Shown here: positions 44,696 to 52,700 of the stretch, piece by piece | Numbering within the stretch: the first letter of the stretch is position 1 | Layout of the letters: each line of letters starts with the position of its first letter | NCBI GenBank assembly: GCA_963848415.1 | Contig: CAWKDN010000003.1 | Span: 124,001-188,000, forward strand | Reading direction: 5' to 3' | Length of the DNA: 64,000 nucleotides | From: CAVQBC01 sp963848415 | GTDB taxonomy: Bacteria > Actinomycetota > Thermoleophilia > Solirubrobacterales > Solirubrobacteraceae | Program-made: the position numbers and the translations under genes | The notes under the pieces: generated by a model | Databases searched by the model: none | The model's input: only the letters and a program-made list of their open reading frames with translations | What the model was told of the DNA's origin: nothing

Positions 44696-44863
44696 CTAGG
44701 CGCAGGACCTGACAGATCCCCGTCGACCGAGCGCCAGTCGCGCCAGAACCGTCGACCGAGACGAGAACGGCCTGTATGCCAGTCGCTTCTCGTATCGCTC
44801 GCGAGAGAACGCCTCCGCACGACCCTCGTACCCCTGACCAGCGGGGTTGACTTCGACCTTCAC
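44696..44863 (-). CDS. possible 55-residue protein coupled to acylphosphatase
   Basis: A GTG at 44863 overlaps the acylphosphatase stop by 4 bp (GTGA), the same coupling used by real gene pairs in this window, and opens a 55-codon frame ending in TAG at 44696. The product is basic and Ser/Arg-rich (KVEVNPAGQGYEGRAEAF ... RLALGRRGSVRSCA). No family is recognised. The surrounding 184 bp is less GC-rich at third positions than neighbours and contains two GTCGACCGAG copies. It could be a gene remnant. Confidence 0.35.
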   Translation of the reverse strand: MKVEVNPAGQGYEGRAEAFSRERYEKRLAYRPFSSRSTVLARLALGRRGSVRSCA

Positions 44864-45129
44864 CCCACGTCGAAGCCGCGCAACCCCTCCGGCTCTTCCT
44901 CGACGACGTCGACGTCCGAGACCGACGAATGCCCGGGATCGGCCCGAACGAAGTCGACCAGCGCCTCGACCGCCTCGGCCTCGCCCTCGAAGACCGCCTC
45001 GACCGTCCCGTCGTCGCGGTTGGCCGCCCAGCCCGCCACACCGCGCGCGTCGGCCTCCCGGCGCGTGGTATCGCGGAAGAACACCCCCTGCACGGTGCCG
45101 GAGGCGCGGACCCGCTTGCGGACGGTCAC
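44860..45129 (-). CDS. acyP: acylphosphatase
   Basis: 89 residues, the exact family size. It hydrolyses carboxyl-phosphate bonds such as acetyl phosphate. The phosphate-binding loop GTVQGVFFRDTTRREA carries the catalytic Arg, and GWAANRDDGTVEAVFEGE carries the catalytic Asn. GTG start at 45129, 18 bp from the divergent macro-domain gene. In many bacteria acyP lies close to smc and rnc, which is broadly the case here (3-4 kb away). Confidence 0.93.
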   Translation of the reverse strand: MTVRKRVRASGTVQGVFFRDTTRREADARGVAGWAANRDDGTVEAVFEGEAEAVEALVDFVRADPGHSSVSDVDVVEEEPEGLRGFDVG

Positions 45130-45147
45130 GCCGGGTACCGTAGGCCA

Positions 45148-45657
45148 ATGGCCGCGATCGAGGTGCGCGACACCGACATCACGACGCTCGCGGTCGACGC
45201 GATCGCCAACGCCGCCAACACCGAGCTGGCCCACGGCGGCGGCGTCGCGGCCGCGATCAGCCGGGCAGGCGGCCCCGGTGTCCAGCGCGAGTCCGACGCC
45301 AGGGCGCCGATCGGGCTCGGCGAGGCCGTCGAGACGACCGCCGGCGACATGCCCGCCCGCTGGGTCATCCACGCGGCGACGATGCACCTGGGCGGACCGA
45401 CCTCGGCCGACATCATCCGCGATGCCACCGCGGCCACGCTCGCCCGCGCCGACGCCCTCGACGCCCGCAGTCTCGGCCTTGTCGCGTTCGGCACCGGCGT
45501 CGGCGGCTTCTCGCTCGACGACGCCGCCCGCATCGAGGTCGAGGAGGTCACCCGCCACCTCGCGCGAGAGGACACGCAGCTCGAGACCGTGGTCTTCGCC
45601 GTGCACGGCGAGGCGGCGCGCGCGGCCTTCCAGGCGGCGCTCGACGCCGCGTTGTAG
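45148..45657 (+). CDS. macro domain protein (ADP-ribose binding)
   Basis: 169 residues. ADP-ribose pocket: DITTLAVDAIANAANTELAH, GGGVAAAISRAGG and the second loop LVAFGTGVGGFSLDDAARI. Related proteins remove O-acetyl from ADP-ribose or ADP-ribose from proteins and nucleic acids. Start ATG at 45148. It is followed after 4 bp by the hypothetical gene, so the two form an operon. Confidence 0.9.
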   Translation: MAAIEVRDTDITTLAVDAIANAANTELAHGGGVAAAISRAGGPGVQRESDARAPIGLGEAVETTAGDMPARWVIHAATMHLGGPTSADIIRDATAATLARADALDARSLGLVAFGTGVGGFSLDDAARIEVEEVTRHLAREDTQLETVVFAVHGEAARAAFQAALDAAL

Positions 45658-45661
45658 TCCG

Positions 45662-46627
45662 ATGCCCGAGCTCGCATTCGAGCTGGAGGCGGGCGGCGGC
45701 GCCGTCGCGCCGCCGCAGGCCACCGCGCGCCTGCGCGGCCTGCTGCTGGCGGCGCTGCAGGACGGTCGCGCCGAGCTGCGCAAGACCCGCTCGGGGTCAG
45801 CCCAACGTCCCGTCACGGTCGCCATCGCCCGCGACGAGCACCGGCTGCTCGCCGTCGCGCCCGTCGCTGCCGAGCTGCGCGTCGATCCCGTGGTGGCGCC
45901 GGAGCGCGCGTGGCTGCTCGTCGCCGCAACGGTCGGCGCACTGGTGGAGCTGGCCGCCGCACCGCCGCCGGCGTCCGCCGGCGACCTGGTGCTCGAGGCC
46001 GGGAGCCTCGACGGGCAGCTCGTGCTCGCCCTTCCCGCGTCGTCGCACGCCACCGCGGTCGACGAGCTCGACGAGCTCGCGCCGCTTGCCTTCGACGAGC
46101 GCGCCGGCCCGATCGACCGCCTGCGCGCGCGGGCGCTCGCCGTCCCGGCGGCCGTCCTCGGCGAGGCCGCGAGCGCACTCAAGGCGCCGATCGGCGCCGG
46201 ACACCCGCTGCGCATCGCCGAGGCGGTCGCCCGGCTGGGCGGCGAGCCGGCCGACGCGAGCTCCGTCGAGGCGCTCGACGACGCTGTGCTCGCCCTCACC
46301 GACCCGGCGGCCGGCGGGCCGGCCCGCCCGCACGAGGATCCCGACCCCGCGCGGCGGGTGGCCCGGCGGATCCTCCAGCGCCTGGACGGCATGGGCAAGT
46401 GGGGTGGCTACCACACCGACTTCGCCCACCTGGCGCGCGGCTTCGCGGGCAACGACCGCGCACTCGCCCAAACCGTCGGCGAGCGCCTGCTGGCCGCCGG
46501 GCTGCTGGCCGAGAAGCCGTCGGTCGGCCAGCGCCACGTGTTCCTCAACCCGCGCCGCGCGGGGGACATCCACCGCCTGATCGAGGGGGGCGTCGACCCG
46601 CCGGGACTCGACCTGCCGACTCGCTAG
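45662..46627 (+). CDS. uncharacterised protein, Ala/Leu-rich with C-terminal winged-helix-like part
   Basis: 321 residues, no family recognised. Residues 1-150 look like a compact alpha/beta domain of repeated Leu/Ala/Val strands (MPELAFELEAGGGAV, RLLAVAPVAAELRV). The C-terminal 90 residues (RILQRLDGMGKWGGYHTDFA ... RRAGDIHRLIEGGVDPPGL) resemble a helix-turn-helix or degenerate winged-helix fold. No signal peptide or membrane helix. It sits between the macro-domain gene and yceD in the same direction. Confidence 0.75.
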   Translation: MPELAFELEAGGGAVAPPQATARLRGLLLAALQDGRAELRKTRSGSAQRPVTVAIARDEHRLLAVAPVAAELRVDPVVAPERAWLLVAATVGALVELAAAPPPASAGDLVLEAGSLDGQLVLALPASSHATAVDELDELAPLAFDERAGPIDRLRARALAVPAAVLGEAASALKAPIGAGHPLRIAEAVARLGGEPADASSVEALDDAVLALTDPAAGGPARPHEDPDPARRVARRILQRLDGMGKWGGYHTDFAHLARGFAGNDRALAQTVGERLLAAGLLAEKPSVGQRHVFLNPRRAGDIHRLIEGGVDPPGLDLPTR

Positions 46628-46637
46628 CGTTGACGGC

Positions 46638-47156
46638 ATGCCGCAGCGCACCGACAGCTTCGATCTCGGGCGGCTCGGGCTCACCTCCGGCGAGGGCCGC
46701 CGCCTCGACCTCCACGCGCACGTCGAGCCGATCCGCTTCGGCGACGACGCCTACGACGTCGAGCCCTTCCTGCTCGAGCTCCGCCTCGACGTCTCGCGCA
46801 CGACCGGCAGCGGCTGGTCGCTGCGCATGCGTTTCGCCGCCGAGCTGCACGGTCCCTGCATGCGCTGCCTGGAGCCGGCCGGCCCGCGCTTCGAGGTCGA
46901 CGCGCGCGAGGTCGACCAGCCGGGCGGCGGCGACGAGCTGAGCTCGCCGTACATGGACGAGCAGGGCGACCTCGACCTCGAGGCGTGGGCGCGCGATGCG
47001 CTGGTGCTCGCGCTGCCCGGTCAGATCGCCTGCCGTGAGGACTGCCGCGGGTTGTGCCCGCAGTGCGGGGCGAATCTCAACGAGGAGCCGGAGCACGCGC
47101 ACGAGCCCGAGCCGGACCCGCGCTGGGCGAAGCTCTCCGAGCTGCGCTTCGACTGA
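46638..47156 (+). CDS. yceD: DUF177/YceD family protein
   Basis: 172 residues. The C-terminal DUF177 core has the zinc-knuckle-like CREDCRGLCPQCGANLNEEP; the N-terminal half carries FLLELRLDVSRTTGSGWSLR and GPCMRCLEP. In other bacteria it is needed for normal 23S rRNA levels, and it almost always precedes rpmF, as here. ATG at 46638, 10 bp after the unknown gene. Confidence 0.88.
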   Translation: MPQRTDSFDLGRLGLTSGEGRRLDLHAHVEPIRFGDDAYDVEPFLLELRLDVSRTTGSGWSLRMRFAAELHGPCMRCLEPAGPRFEVDAREVDQPGGGDELSSPYMDEQGDLDLEAWARDALVLALPGQIACREDCRGLCPQCGANLNEEPEHAHEPEPDPRWAKLSELRFD

Positions 47157-47197
47157 CGGCGCGGCCAAGGCGCGGAGGCCGAGCTGGCGCACTCCGC

Positions 47198-47203
47198 TAC
47201 CCT
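47198..47203 (+). promoter_or_regulatory. -10 element for rpmF-plsX
   Basis: TACCCT, 11 nt before the rpmF ATG at 47215, in the 58-bp gap after yceD; leaderless spacing. Confidence 0.4.
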
Positions 47204-47214
47204 GACACGCGCTC

Positions 47215-47418
47215 ATGGCCGTCCCCAAGCAGAAGCAGTCGCACGCGCGGACCAACCAGCGGCGCTCCCAGCACAAGCTCGCGGCGCCCTCGATCAACGC
47301 CTGCCCGCAGTGCCACCAGCCGCGCCGTCCCCACCGCGTGTGCCCGCACTGCGGTACCTACGCCGGCCGCGAGGTCATGGCCGTGGACCGGGACGACCAC
47401 GCCGACCACGACCACTAG
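47215..47418 (+). CDS. rpmF: 50S ribosomal protein L32
   Basis: 67 residues. The start MAVPKQKQSHARTNQRRSQH and the zinc ribbon NACPQCHQPRRPHRVCPHCG (four cysteines) identify L32. An Asp/His-rich tail (DRDDHADHDH) follows. Start ATG 47215. It precedes plsX by 21 bp, the universal order. Confidence 0.96.
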   Translation: MAVPKQKQSHARTNQRRSQHKLAAPSINACPQCHQPRRPHRVCPHCGTYAGREVMAVDRDDHADHDH

Positions 47419-47439
47419 GCGCACAGGGCCGCCGCGGCC

Positions 47440-48501
47440 ATGACCCAGCGGGTCACCGTCGCGCTGGACGCGAACGGCGCCGATCTCGGCCCAGGAGAGG
47501 TGGCGAAGGGCGCCGCCGAGGCCGTCGCGGCGCGCGGCGGGAGCGACGGCGACCTGCACGTGCTGCTGTTCGGCCCGGCCGCCGAGTTGGGCGACGTCGC
47601 CGCCGGCGTCGAGGTCGTCGACGCGCCCGTCTCGATCGCCAAGGCGCCCGACCCGGCCCGCGCGGTCCGCGCCACCCCGGAGTCCTCGATCGTCCAGGCC
47701 ATGCGCGCGGTGTCCTCGGGGCGCGCCGATGCCGTCGTCTCCGGCGGCTCGACCGGCGCCGCCCTGGCCGCCGGGCTCTTCGAGGTCAAGCGCGCCCGCG
47801 GCGTCCACCGCCCGGCGCTGGCCGTCATCGTCCCGGCGCCCGGCGCCCCGTTCCTGCTGCTCGACGTCGGCGCCAACGTGGAGGTGCGCCCCGAGCACCT
47901 CGTCCAGTTCGCGCACATGGGAGCGGCGTTCATGGAGGCCGTCCACGGCGTCGCGCGCCCGCGCGTCGCGCTGCTCTCCAACGGCGAGGAGCCGACGCGC
48001 GGCCCGGCCGACGTGGTGGCCGCGCACGCCGCGCTCTCGGGTGACGGCGTCGGCCTGAACTTCGTCGGCAACGTCGAGGGCTTCGCCATCGGCGCCGGCA
48101 CCGCCGACGTGATCGTGGCCGACGGCTACGCGGGCAACGTCGCGCTCAAGACGATGGAGGGGACGCTGAGCGCGATCCTCAAGGCGATCCGGGGGGCGGC
48201 GACCTCCGGCCCGCGGGCGCTGGCGGGCGGGGCGCTGCTGCGGCCCGCGCTGCGCACGCTGCGCCACGAGCTCGACCCTCAGGAGCAGGGGGGCGCCGTC
48301 CTGCTCGGCCTGCGCAAGCTGTGCGTCGTCGGCCACGGCTCCTTCACCGCGCGCGGGTTTGCGGTCGCGGTGGAGAACGCCGCCCGCGGCGTGCGCGAGG
48401 AGCTCGTCGAGCGCACCTACGACAAGCTCGCCGACGCGGGCGCGCTGCGCAGCAGCGCCGAGGCGTCCGCGGCGGTCGCTAGCGTGACCGATCCTCCATG
48501 A
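47440..48501 (+). CDS. plsX: phosphate acyltransferase PlsX
   Basis: 353 residues. It makes acyl-phosphate from acyl-ACP for phospholipid synthesis. VALDANGADLGP replaces the usual DxMGGD at the N-terminus. VVSGGSTGAALAAGLF, LLLDVGANVEVRPEHLVQFA, VGNVEGF and ADGYAGNVALKTMEG are family signatures. ATG at 47440. The 3' end overlaps acpP by 4 bp. Confidence 0.95.
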   Translation: MTQRVTVALDANGADLGPGEVAKGAAEAVAARGGSDGDLHVLLFGPAAELGDVAAGVEVVDAPVSIAKAPDPARAVRATPESSIVQAMRAVSSGRADAVVSGGSTGAALAAGLFEVKRARGVHRPALAVIVPAPGAPFLLLDVGANVEVRPEHLVQFAHMGAAFMEAVHGVARPRVALLSNGEEPTRGPADVVAAHAALSGDGVGLNFVGNVEGFAIGAGTADVIVADGYAGNVALKTMEGTLSAILKAIRGAATSGPRALAGGALLRPALRTLRHELDPQEQGGAVLLGLRKLCVVGHGSFTARGFAVAVENAARGVREELVERTYDKLADAGALRSSAEASAAVASVTDPP

Positions 48502-48758
48502 CCCGCGACGAGGTCCTCGAGCTGATCCGCGCGCACCTGGCCGACGAGCTGGAGCTCGATCCGGCCCGCGTGCAGGAGGGCGTGCGCTTCAAGCAGGACC
48601 TCCAGGCCGACTCGCTGGACCTCTACTCGCTCGTGCAGGAGCTGGAGGACACCTACGGCGTGAAGATGTCCGACGAGGAGGCGGCGCAGATCCTCACGGT
48701 CGGCCAGGCGGTGGACTTCGTCGTCGCCCACGCTCCCGACCGCGAGCCGAGGCCCTGA
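48498..48758 (+). CDS. acpP: acyl carrier protein
   Basis: 86 residues, acidic four-helix protein. The phosphopantetheine serine is in ADSLDLYSLVQELED; FKQDLQADSL and the C-terminal ILTVGQAVDFV are typical. It carries growing acyl chains and donates to PlsX encoded upstream. ATG at 48498 overlaps the plsX stop. It is followed by rnc with 3 bp between the stop and the proposed CTG start. Confidence 0.95.
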   Translation: MTRDEVLELIRAHLADELELDPARVQEGVRFKQDLQADSLDLYSLVQELEDTYGVKMSDEEAAQILTVGQAVDFVVAHAPDREPRP

Positions 48759-48761
48759 GCA

Positions 48762-49433
48762 CTGGAGCGCCTGCACGACCTGCTGGAGGCGCTGCCCGAC
48801 GACCTCGCCCGGCAGGCGGTGACGCACGCCTCCTGGACGCAGCGGCGCGCCGAGTCCTACGAGCGCCTGGCCTTCCTCGGCGACTCCGTGCTCTCGCTGG
48901 CGATCACGACCCACCTCTACCCGCGGCTGGAGGCGGACGCCTACGGCGCGGGGCGGCTGACCAAGATCCGCGCCCAGGTCGTCTCGGGGCGCTCGAATCG
49001 CGCCGTGGCCGAGCGGCTGGGCATCCCGGAGCGCGTGCGCACCGCGGCGCCCCCGGACATGGGCGCAGCCACGGAGGCGCTGCTGCGCACCGAGCGGGTG
49101 CTCGCCGAGGTGGTCGAGGCGGTGATCGGCGCCTGCTACCTGCACCACGGCTACGAGGCGACCGCGCCGGCGGTGGTCGAGGCCTACGCGCCGCAGATCG
49201 AGCTGGCGCTCGAGCGCCCGGCCGACTTCAAGTCCGCCCTGCAGGAGCGCCTTGCGCGCCAGGGCGGGGTGATCGGCTACACGGTGACCGAAGAGCAGGG
49301 ACCGCCGCACGAGCGGATCTTCGAGGTCGCCGCCGTCGTCGGCGGCGTGGAGCTGGCGCGCGGCTCCGGGCGCTCGAAGAAGGACGCCGAGCAGGCGGCC
49401 GCCGCGTCCGCGCTCGAGTCGCTGGGCAGCTGA
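48762..49433 (+). CDS. rnc: ribonuclease III with altered catalytic site
   Basis: 223 residues from a CTG at 48762. The family N-terminus (LEALPDDLARQAVTHASWTQ) is coded upstream of the first GTG (48819), and no ATG, GTG or TTG lies between it and the acpP stop, so CTG is the likely start. The RNase III signature reads ERLAFLGDS instead of ERLEFLGDS (Ala37 replaces a metal-ligand Glu), and the second motif has Glu116 in place of Asp (LAEVVEAVIGACY). Asp41 and Glu119 are kept. A C-terminal dsRNA-binding domain is intact (DFKSALQERLARQG, GSGRSKKDAEQAAAASAL). Confidence 0.9.
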   Translation: MERLHDLLEALPDDLARQAVTHASWTQRRAESYERLAFLGDSVLSLAITTHLYPRLEADAYGAGRLTKIRAQVVSGRSNRAVAERLGIPERVRTAAPPDMGAATEALLRTERVLAEVVEAVIGACYLHHGYEATAPAVVEAYAPQIELALERPADFKSALQERLARQGGVIGYTVTEEQGPPHERIFEVAAVVGGVELARGSGRSKKDAEQAAAASALESLGS

Positions 49434-49443
49434 CGGGGTTCGC

Positions 49444-52400
49444 GTGCACCTGAGGTCGGTCACCTTGAAGGGCTTCAAGTCCTTCCCCGATCGCACGCGC
49501 CTGGAGTTCACCCCCGGCGTCTCGGTGGTCGTCGGGCCCAACGGATCGGGCAAGTCCAACGTGACCGACGCCGTCCTGTGGGCGATGGGCGAGCAGTCGC
49601 CGCTGGCTGTCCGCGGCCAGTCGATGCAGGACGTCATCTTCGCCGGCGGGCACGGCGTGCAGGCGCGGCCGGAGGCCGAGGTCGAGGTCGTGCTCGACAA
49701 CGGCGACCAGACGGTCGGCCTGCCGCTGGCGGAGATCGCGATCGTCCGTCGCCTCAACCGGGCGGGAGAGGGCGAGTACCGGATCAACGGCGCGCGCTGC
49801 CGCCTCGCCGACGTGCTCGAGCTGCTCTCGGACACCGGCCTGGGCAAGGAGATGCACTCGGTCGTCTCCCAGGGCAGGGTGGAGTCGATCGTGACCTCCA
49901 AGCCGCGCGACCGCCGGATGCTCATCGAGGAGGCCGCCGGGCTCGGCAAGCACCGCCGCCGGCGCCGGCGCGCCCAGCTCAAGCTCGACCGCACGCAGGA
50001 CAACCTCGACCGCGCGCTCGACGTCGAGCGTGAGGCGCGCACGCGACTGCGGCCGCTCAAGCGCCAGGCCGAGGCGGCCGAGCTGCACGCCCGGCTCGAG
50101 CGCCAGGCCGACGAGGCGCGCTGGACGCTCGCGCGCGAGGCGGCCCGCGACACACGGGCGGCGCTGGCGGCGGCCGAGGCCGAGGCCGCCCAGGCGCGGG
50201 CCGCGAGCACCGCGGCCGAGGCCGCGCTGGCCGAGGTCCGCGGGCGCCGCGAGCAGGCCGAGGCGGCGCTGGCCGCCCGCGGCTCCGAGCGCGACGGGCT
50301 CTCCAGCCGCTTCTACGCCGCGCGCTCCGCGCACGAGCGGATCGGGCTGCGGCTGGAGGCGGCGCGTCAGGCCGAGGCGACCGCGCTCGACCGCGCCGAG
50401 CGGCGCCGCGCGCTGGTGCGCGCGCTGGAGGCCGAAGCCGCCGAGGACCAGGGCGACGACGACGCCGCCGAGCGGATCGCGAGCCTGGAGGCCGAGCTCG
50501 CGCAGCTGGCCGAGGATCGCTCCGAACGGCTGGCCGCGGAGCTCGCCGAGCTCGAGGCCGGGCGCGCGGCGGCCGCGGCCGAGACGGCCCGGCTGGCCGA
50601 GTCGGCCGCCGCGGCCGCGGACGCCCGCGGCGCCGCCGACGCCCACGCCGAGGACGTGCGCCGTGAGCGGCGGGCGGCCGAGGGCGAGGCCGAGCGCGCC
50701 CGGCGCGATGCCGCCCGGGCCGGCGCCGAGCTGGCCGGCGTCAACCAGTTCCTGCGCTCCCAGGCGGGCGCTCCGGGCGGCGCGCCCGCGCTGGCCGACG
50801 GGCTCGCCGCCGACGCTGGCTACGAGCTGGCGCTGGCGGCCGCGCTAGGCCCGCTCCTGCGCGCCGCCGTGGCCGACGACCTCGCGGCGGGGGCCGGCCT
50901 GCTCGACCGCGCGGGGCGCGACGGCGGGAGCGCGCTGGTGGCCGGCGCGGTGACGTCCGACGCGGCCGGTGAGCGGGCCGAGCCGCCCGCGGCCGGCGCC
51001 GAGCCGCTGCTGGACCGCGTCCGGCTCGACGGCGCCGCCGCCGGGCTCGCCCGCGCGCTGCTGCGGGGGGCCTGGGTCGTCGAGGACGTCTCGGGCCTCG
51101 CGCCGGGCTTCCGCGGGATCGCGGTGACCAAGGGCGGGCGGGTGTGGTCGCCGGCCACAGGGGAGCTGCGCCAGGTCACGCCGGGCGGTGAGGACCGCGT
51201 GCTGGCCGAGCGCAACCGCCGCGACGAGCTGGTCGCCGCGGTCGAGCGGACGGCCGCGGCCGAGCGAGCGGCGCTGGCCGCCGTCGAGCGCGCCGCCGAG
51301 GCGGTCGCCGCCGCCGACGCCGCCCGCGACGCCGCTGACCGCGACGCCCGCGCCGCCGCCCGCACGCGTGCTGAGGCGGCCGAGGCCGAGCGTCACGCGG
51401 GCTTCCTGGTCGACCGCCGCCGCGCGGCGCCCGACGAGGGCGTTCCGGCCGAGCGGCGCAGCCGGCTCGAGGCGGCGCTCGCCGGCGAGCGGCGGCTCGT
51501 CGAGCGCGCGCAGCGCGACCGCGAGGCTCGGAGCGAGCGGCTCGGGAGCGAGCGCGAGCGGCTCGGCCTCGACACCGCGCTCGCGCCCTGCGCCCGCCGG
51601 CTCGCCGAGGCGCTCGGCGCGGCCCAGGCCGCGGTCGCCGCTCGGCTCGAGGCACTCGAAGCCGAGCTGAGCGCGGAGCGCAAGGCGGGCGAGCGGCTCG
51701 CCGGCGAGCTGCGCTCGTGCGCGGCCGAGGAGTCGCGGTTGCAAGCGCAGCTGCGCGAGCGCGCGGAGGCGGTGACGCGCGGCGAGGTTCGCGCCCAGCA
51801 GGCGCGCGACCAGGCGGCCGAGGCGGCGGGCGCGCTCGCCGGGCTGGCGGAGCGGCTCGGCCTCGAGCCGGCGCCGGCCGAGGCGCCGCTGGACGACGAG
51901 GAGGCCACCGCGCTGCACGAGCGCATCGAGCGCCTCTGGCGCCGGCGCGAGCAGCTCGGCCCGGTCAACCCGCTGGCCGAGGCAGAGTACGCGGAGGCGA
52001 TCGCCCACGTCGAGGAGCTCGAGTCCCAGCGCGAGGACCTCGAGACCGCGCTGCGCGAGCTGCAGACGCTGATCCGCGACACCGACCGGCGCATCCGCGA
52101 GGCCTTCGAGGAGACCTACGCGGCGGCGGCCGCGAACTTCGAGGAGGTCGCCGCGCACCTGTTCCCCGGCGGCCGCGGCCGGCTGCGGCTGGTGCGCGAG
52201 GACGCCGGCCCGCGCCCGGTGCTGGGCGGCGCCGGCGACCCCGAAGCCGCACCTCCCGAGGAGGAGGCCGAGCCCGCGGCGGCCGGCGACGAGGAGGCGC
52301 CGCCGGAGGACGCCCCGGGGGTCGAAATCGAGATCACCCCGGCGGGCAAGGCGACCAAGCGGCTGACGCTGCTCTCGGGCGGCGAGAAGTCGCTGACCGC

Positions 52401-52674
52401 CCTGGCCTTCCTCTTCGCCGTCTTCCTCGCCCGCCCGTGCCCGTTCTACATCCTCGACGAGGTCGAGGCCGCGCTCGACGACCTCAACATCGATCGCTTC
52501 CTGACCCTGCTGCGCCGCTTCTCCAGCCGCGCCCAGTTCATCGTGGTCACCCACCAACGCCGCACGATGGAGGCCGCCGACTGCCTCTACGGCATCTCGA
52601 TGGCCGGCAACGGCGTCTCGAAGGTGGTCTCCCGCCGGCTCCCGCCGCGCGCCGCGGAGGACGCCGCGGCCTGA
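49444..52674 (+). CDS. smc: chromosome segregation protein SMC
   Basis: 1,076 residues, somewhat shorter than the usual 1,150-1,190, mostly because of short coiled-coil arms. N-terminal ATPase half: LKGFKSFPDRTRLEF, Walker A GPNGSGKSNVTDAVLWAMGE. Arm about 170-430, hinge about 440-570 (ALADGLAADAGYELALAAAL), return arm, then an acidic insert (EEEAEPAAAGDEEAPPEDAP), signature LSGGEKSLTALAFLFA and Walker B FYILDEVEAALDD. With ScpA/B (not here) it compacts and segregates chromosomes. GTG start at 49444. Confidence 0.96.
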   Translation: MHLRSVTLKGFKSFPDRTRLEFTPGVSVVVGPNGSGKSNVTDAVLWAMGEQSPLAVRGQSMQDVIFAGGHGVQARPEAEVEVVLDNGDQTVGLPLAEIAIVRRLNRAGEGEYRINGARCRLADVLELLSDTGLGKEMHSVVSQGRVESIVTSKPRDRRMLIEEAAGLGKHRRRRRRAQLKLDRTQDNLDRALDVEREARTRLRPLKRQAEAAELHARLERQADEARWTLAREAARDTRAALAAAEAEAAQARAASTAAEAALAEVRGRREQAEAALAARGSERDGLSSRFYAARSAHERIGLRLEAARQAEATALDRAERRRALVRALEAEAAEDQGDDDAAERIASLEAELAQLAEDRSERLAAELAELEAGRAAAAAETARLAESAAAAADARGAADAHAEDVRRERRAAEGEAERARRDAARAGAELAGVNQFLRSQAGAPGGAPALADGLAADAGYELALAAALGPLLRAAVADDLAAGAGLLDRAGRDGGSALVAGAVTSDAAGERAEPPAAGAEPLLDRVRLDGAAAGLARALLRGAWVVEDVSGLAPGFRGIAVTKGGRVWSPATGELRQVTPGGEDRVLAERNRRDELVAAVERTAAAERAALAAVERAAEAVAAADAARDAADRDARAAARTRAEAAEAERHAGFLVDRRRAAPDEGVPAERRSRLEAALAGERRLVERAQRDREARSERLGSERERLGLDTALAPCARRLAEALGAAQAAVAARLEALEAELSAERKAGERLAGELRSCAAEESRLQAQLRERAEAVTRGEVRAQQARDQAAEAAGALAGLAERLGLEPAPAEAPLDDEEATALHERIERLWRRREQLGPVNPLAEAEYAEAIAHVEELESQREDLETALRELQTLIRDTDRRIREAFEETYAAAAANFEEVAAHLFPGGRGRLRLVREDAGPRPVLGGAGDPEAAPPEEEAEPAAAGDEEAPPEDAPGVEIEITPAGKATKRLTLLSGGEKSLTALAFLFAVFLARPCPFYILDEVEAALDDLNIDRFLTLLRRFSSRAQFIVVTHQRRTMEAADCLYGISMAGNGVSKVVSRRLPPRAAEDAAA

Positions 52675-52685
52675 ACGCCCGCGGC

Positions 52686-52691
52686 TATCCT
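52686..52691 (+). promoter_or_regulatory. -10 element for ftsY
   Basis: TATCCT, 9 nt before the ftsY ATG at 52701. The 26-bp smc-ftsY gap would therefore hold an internal leaderless promoter. Confidence 0.4.
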
Positions 52692-52700
52692 CGCGGCCCG

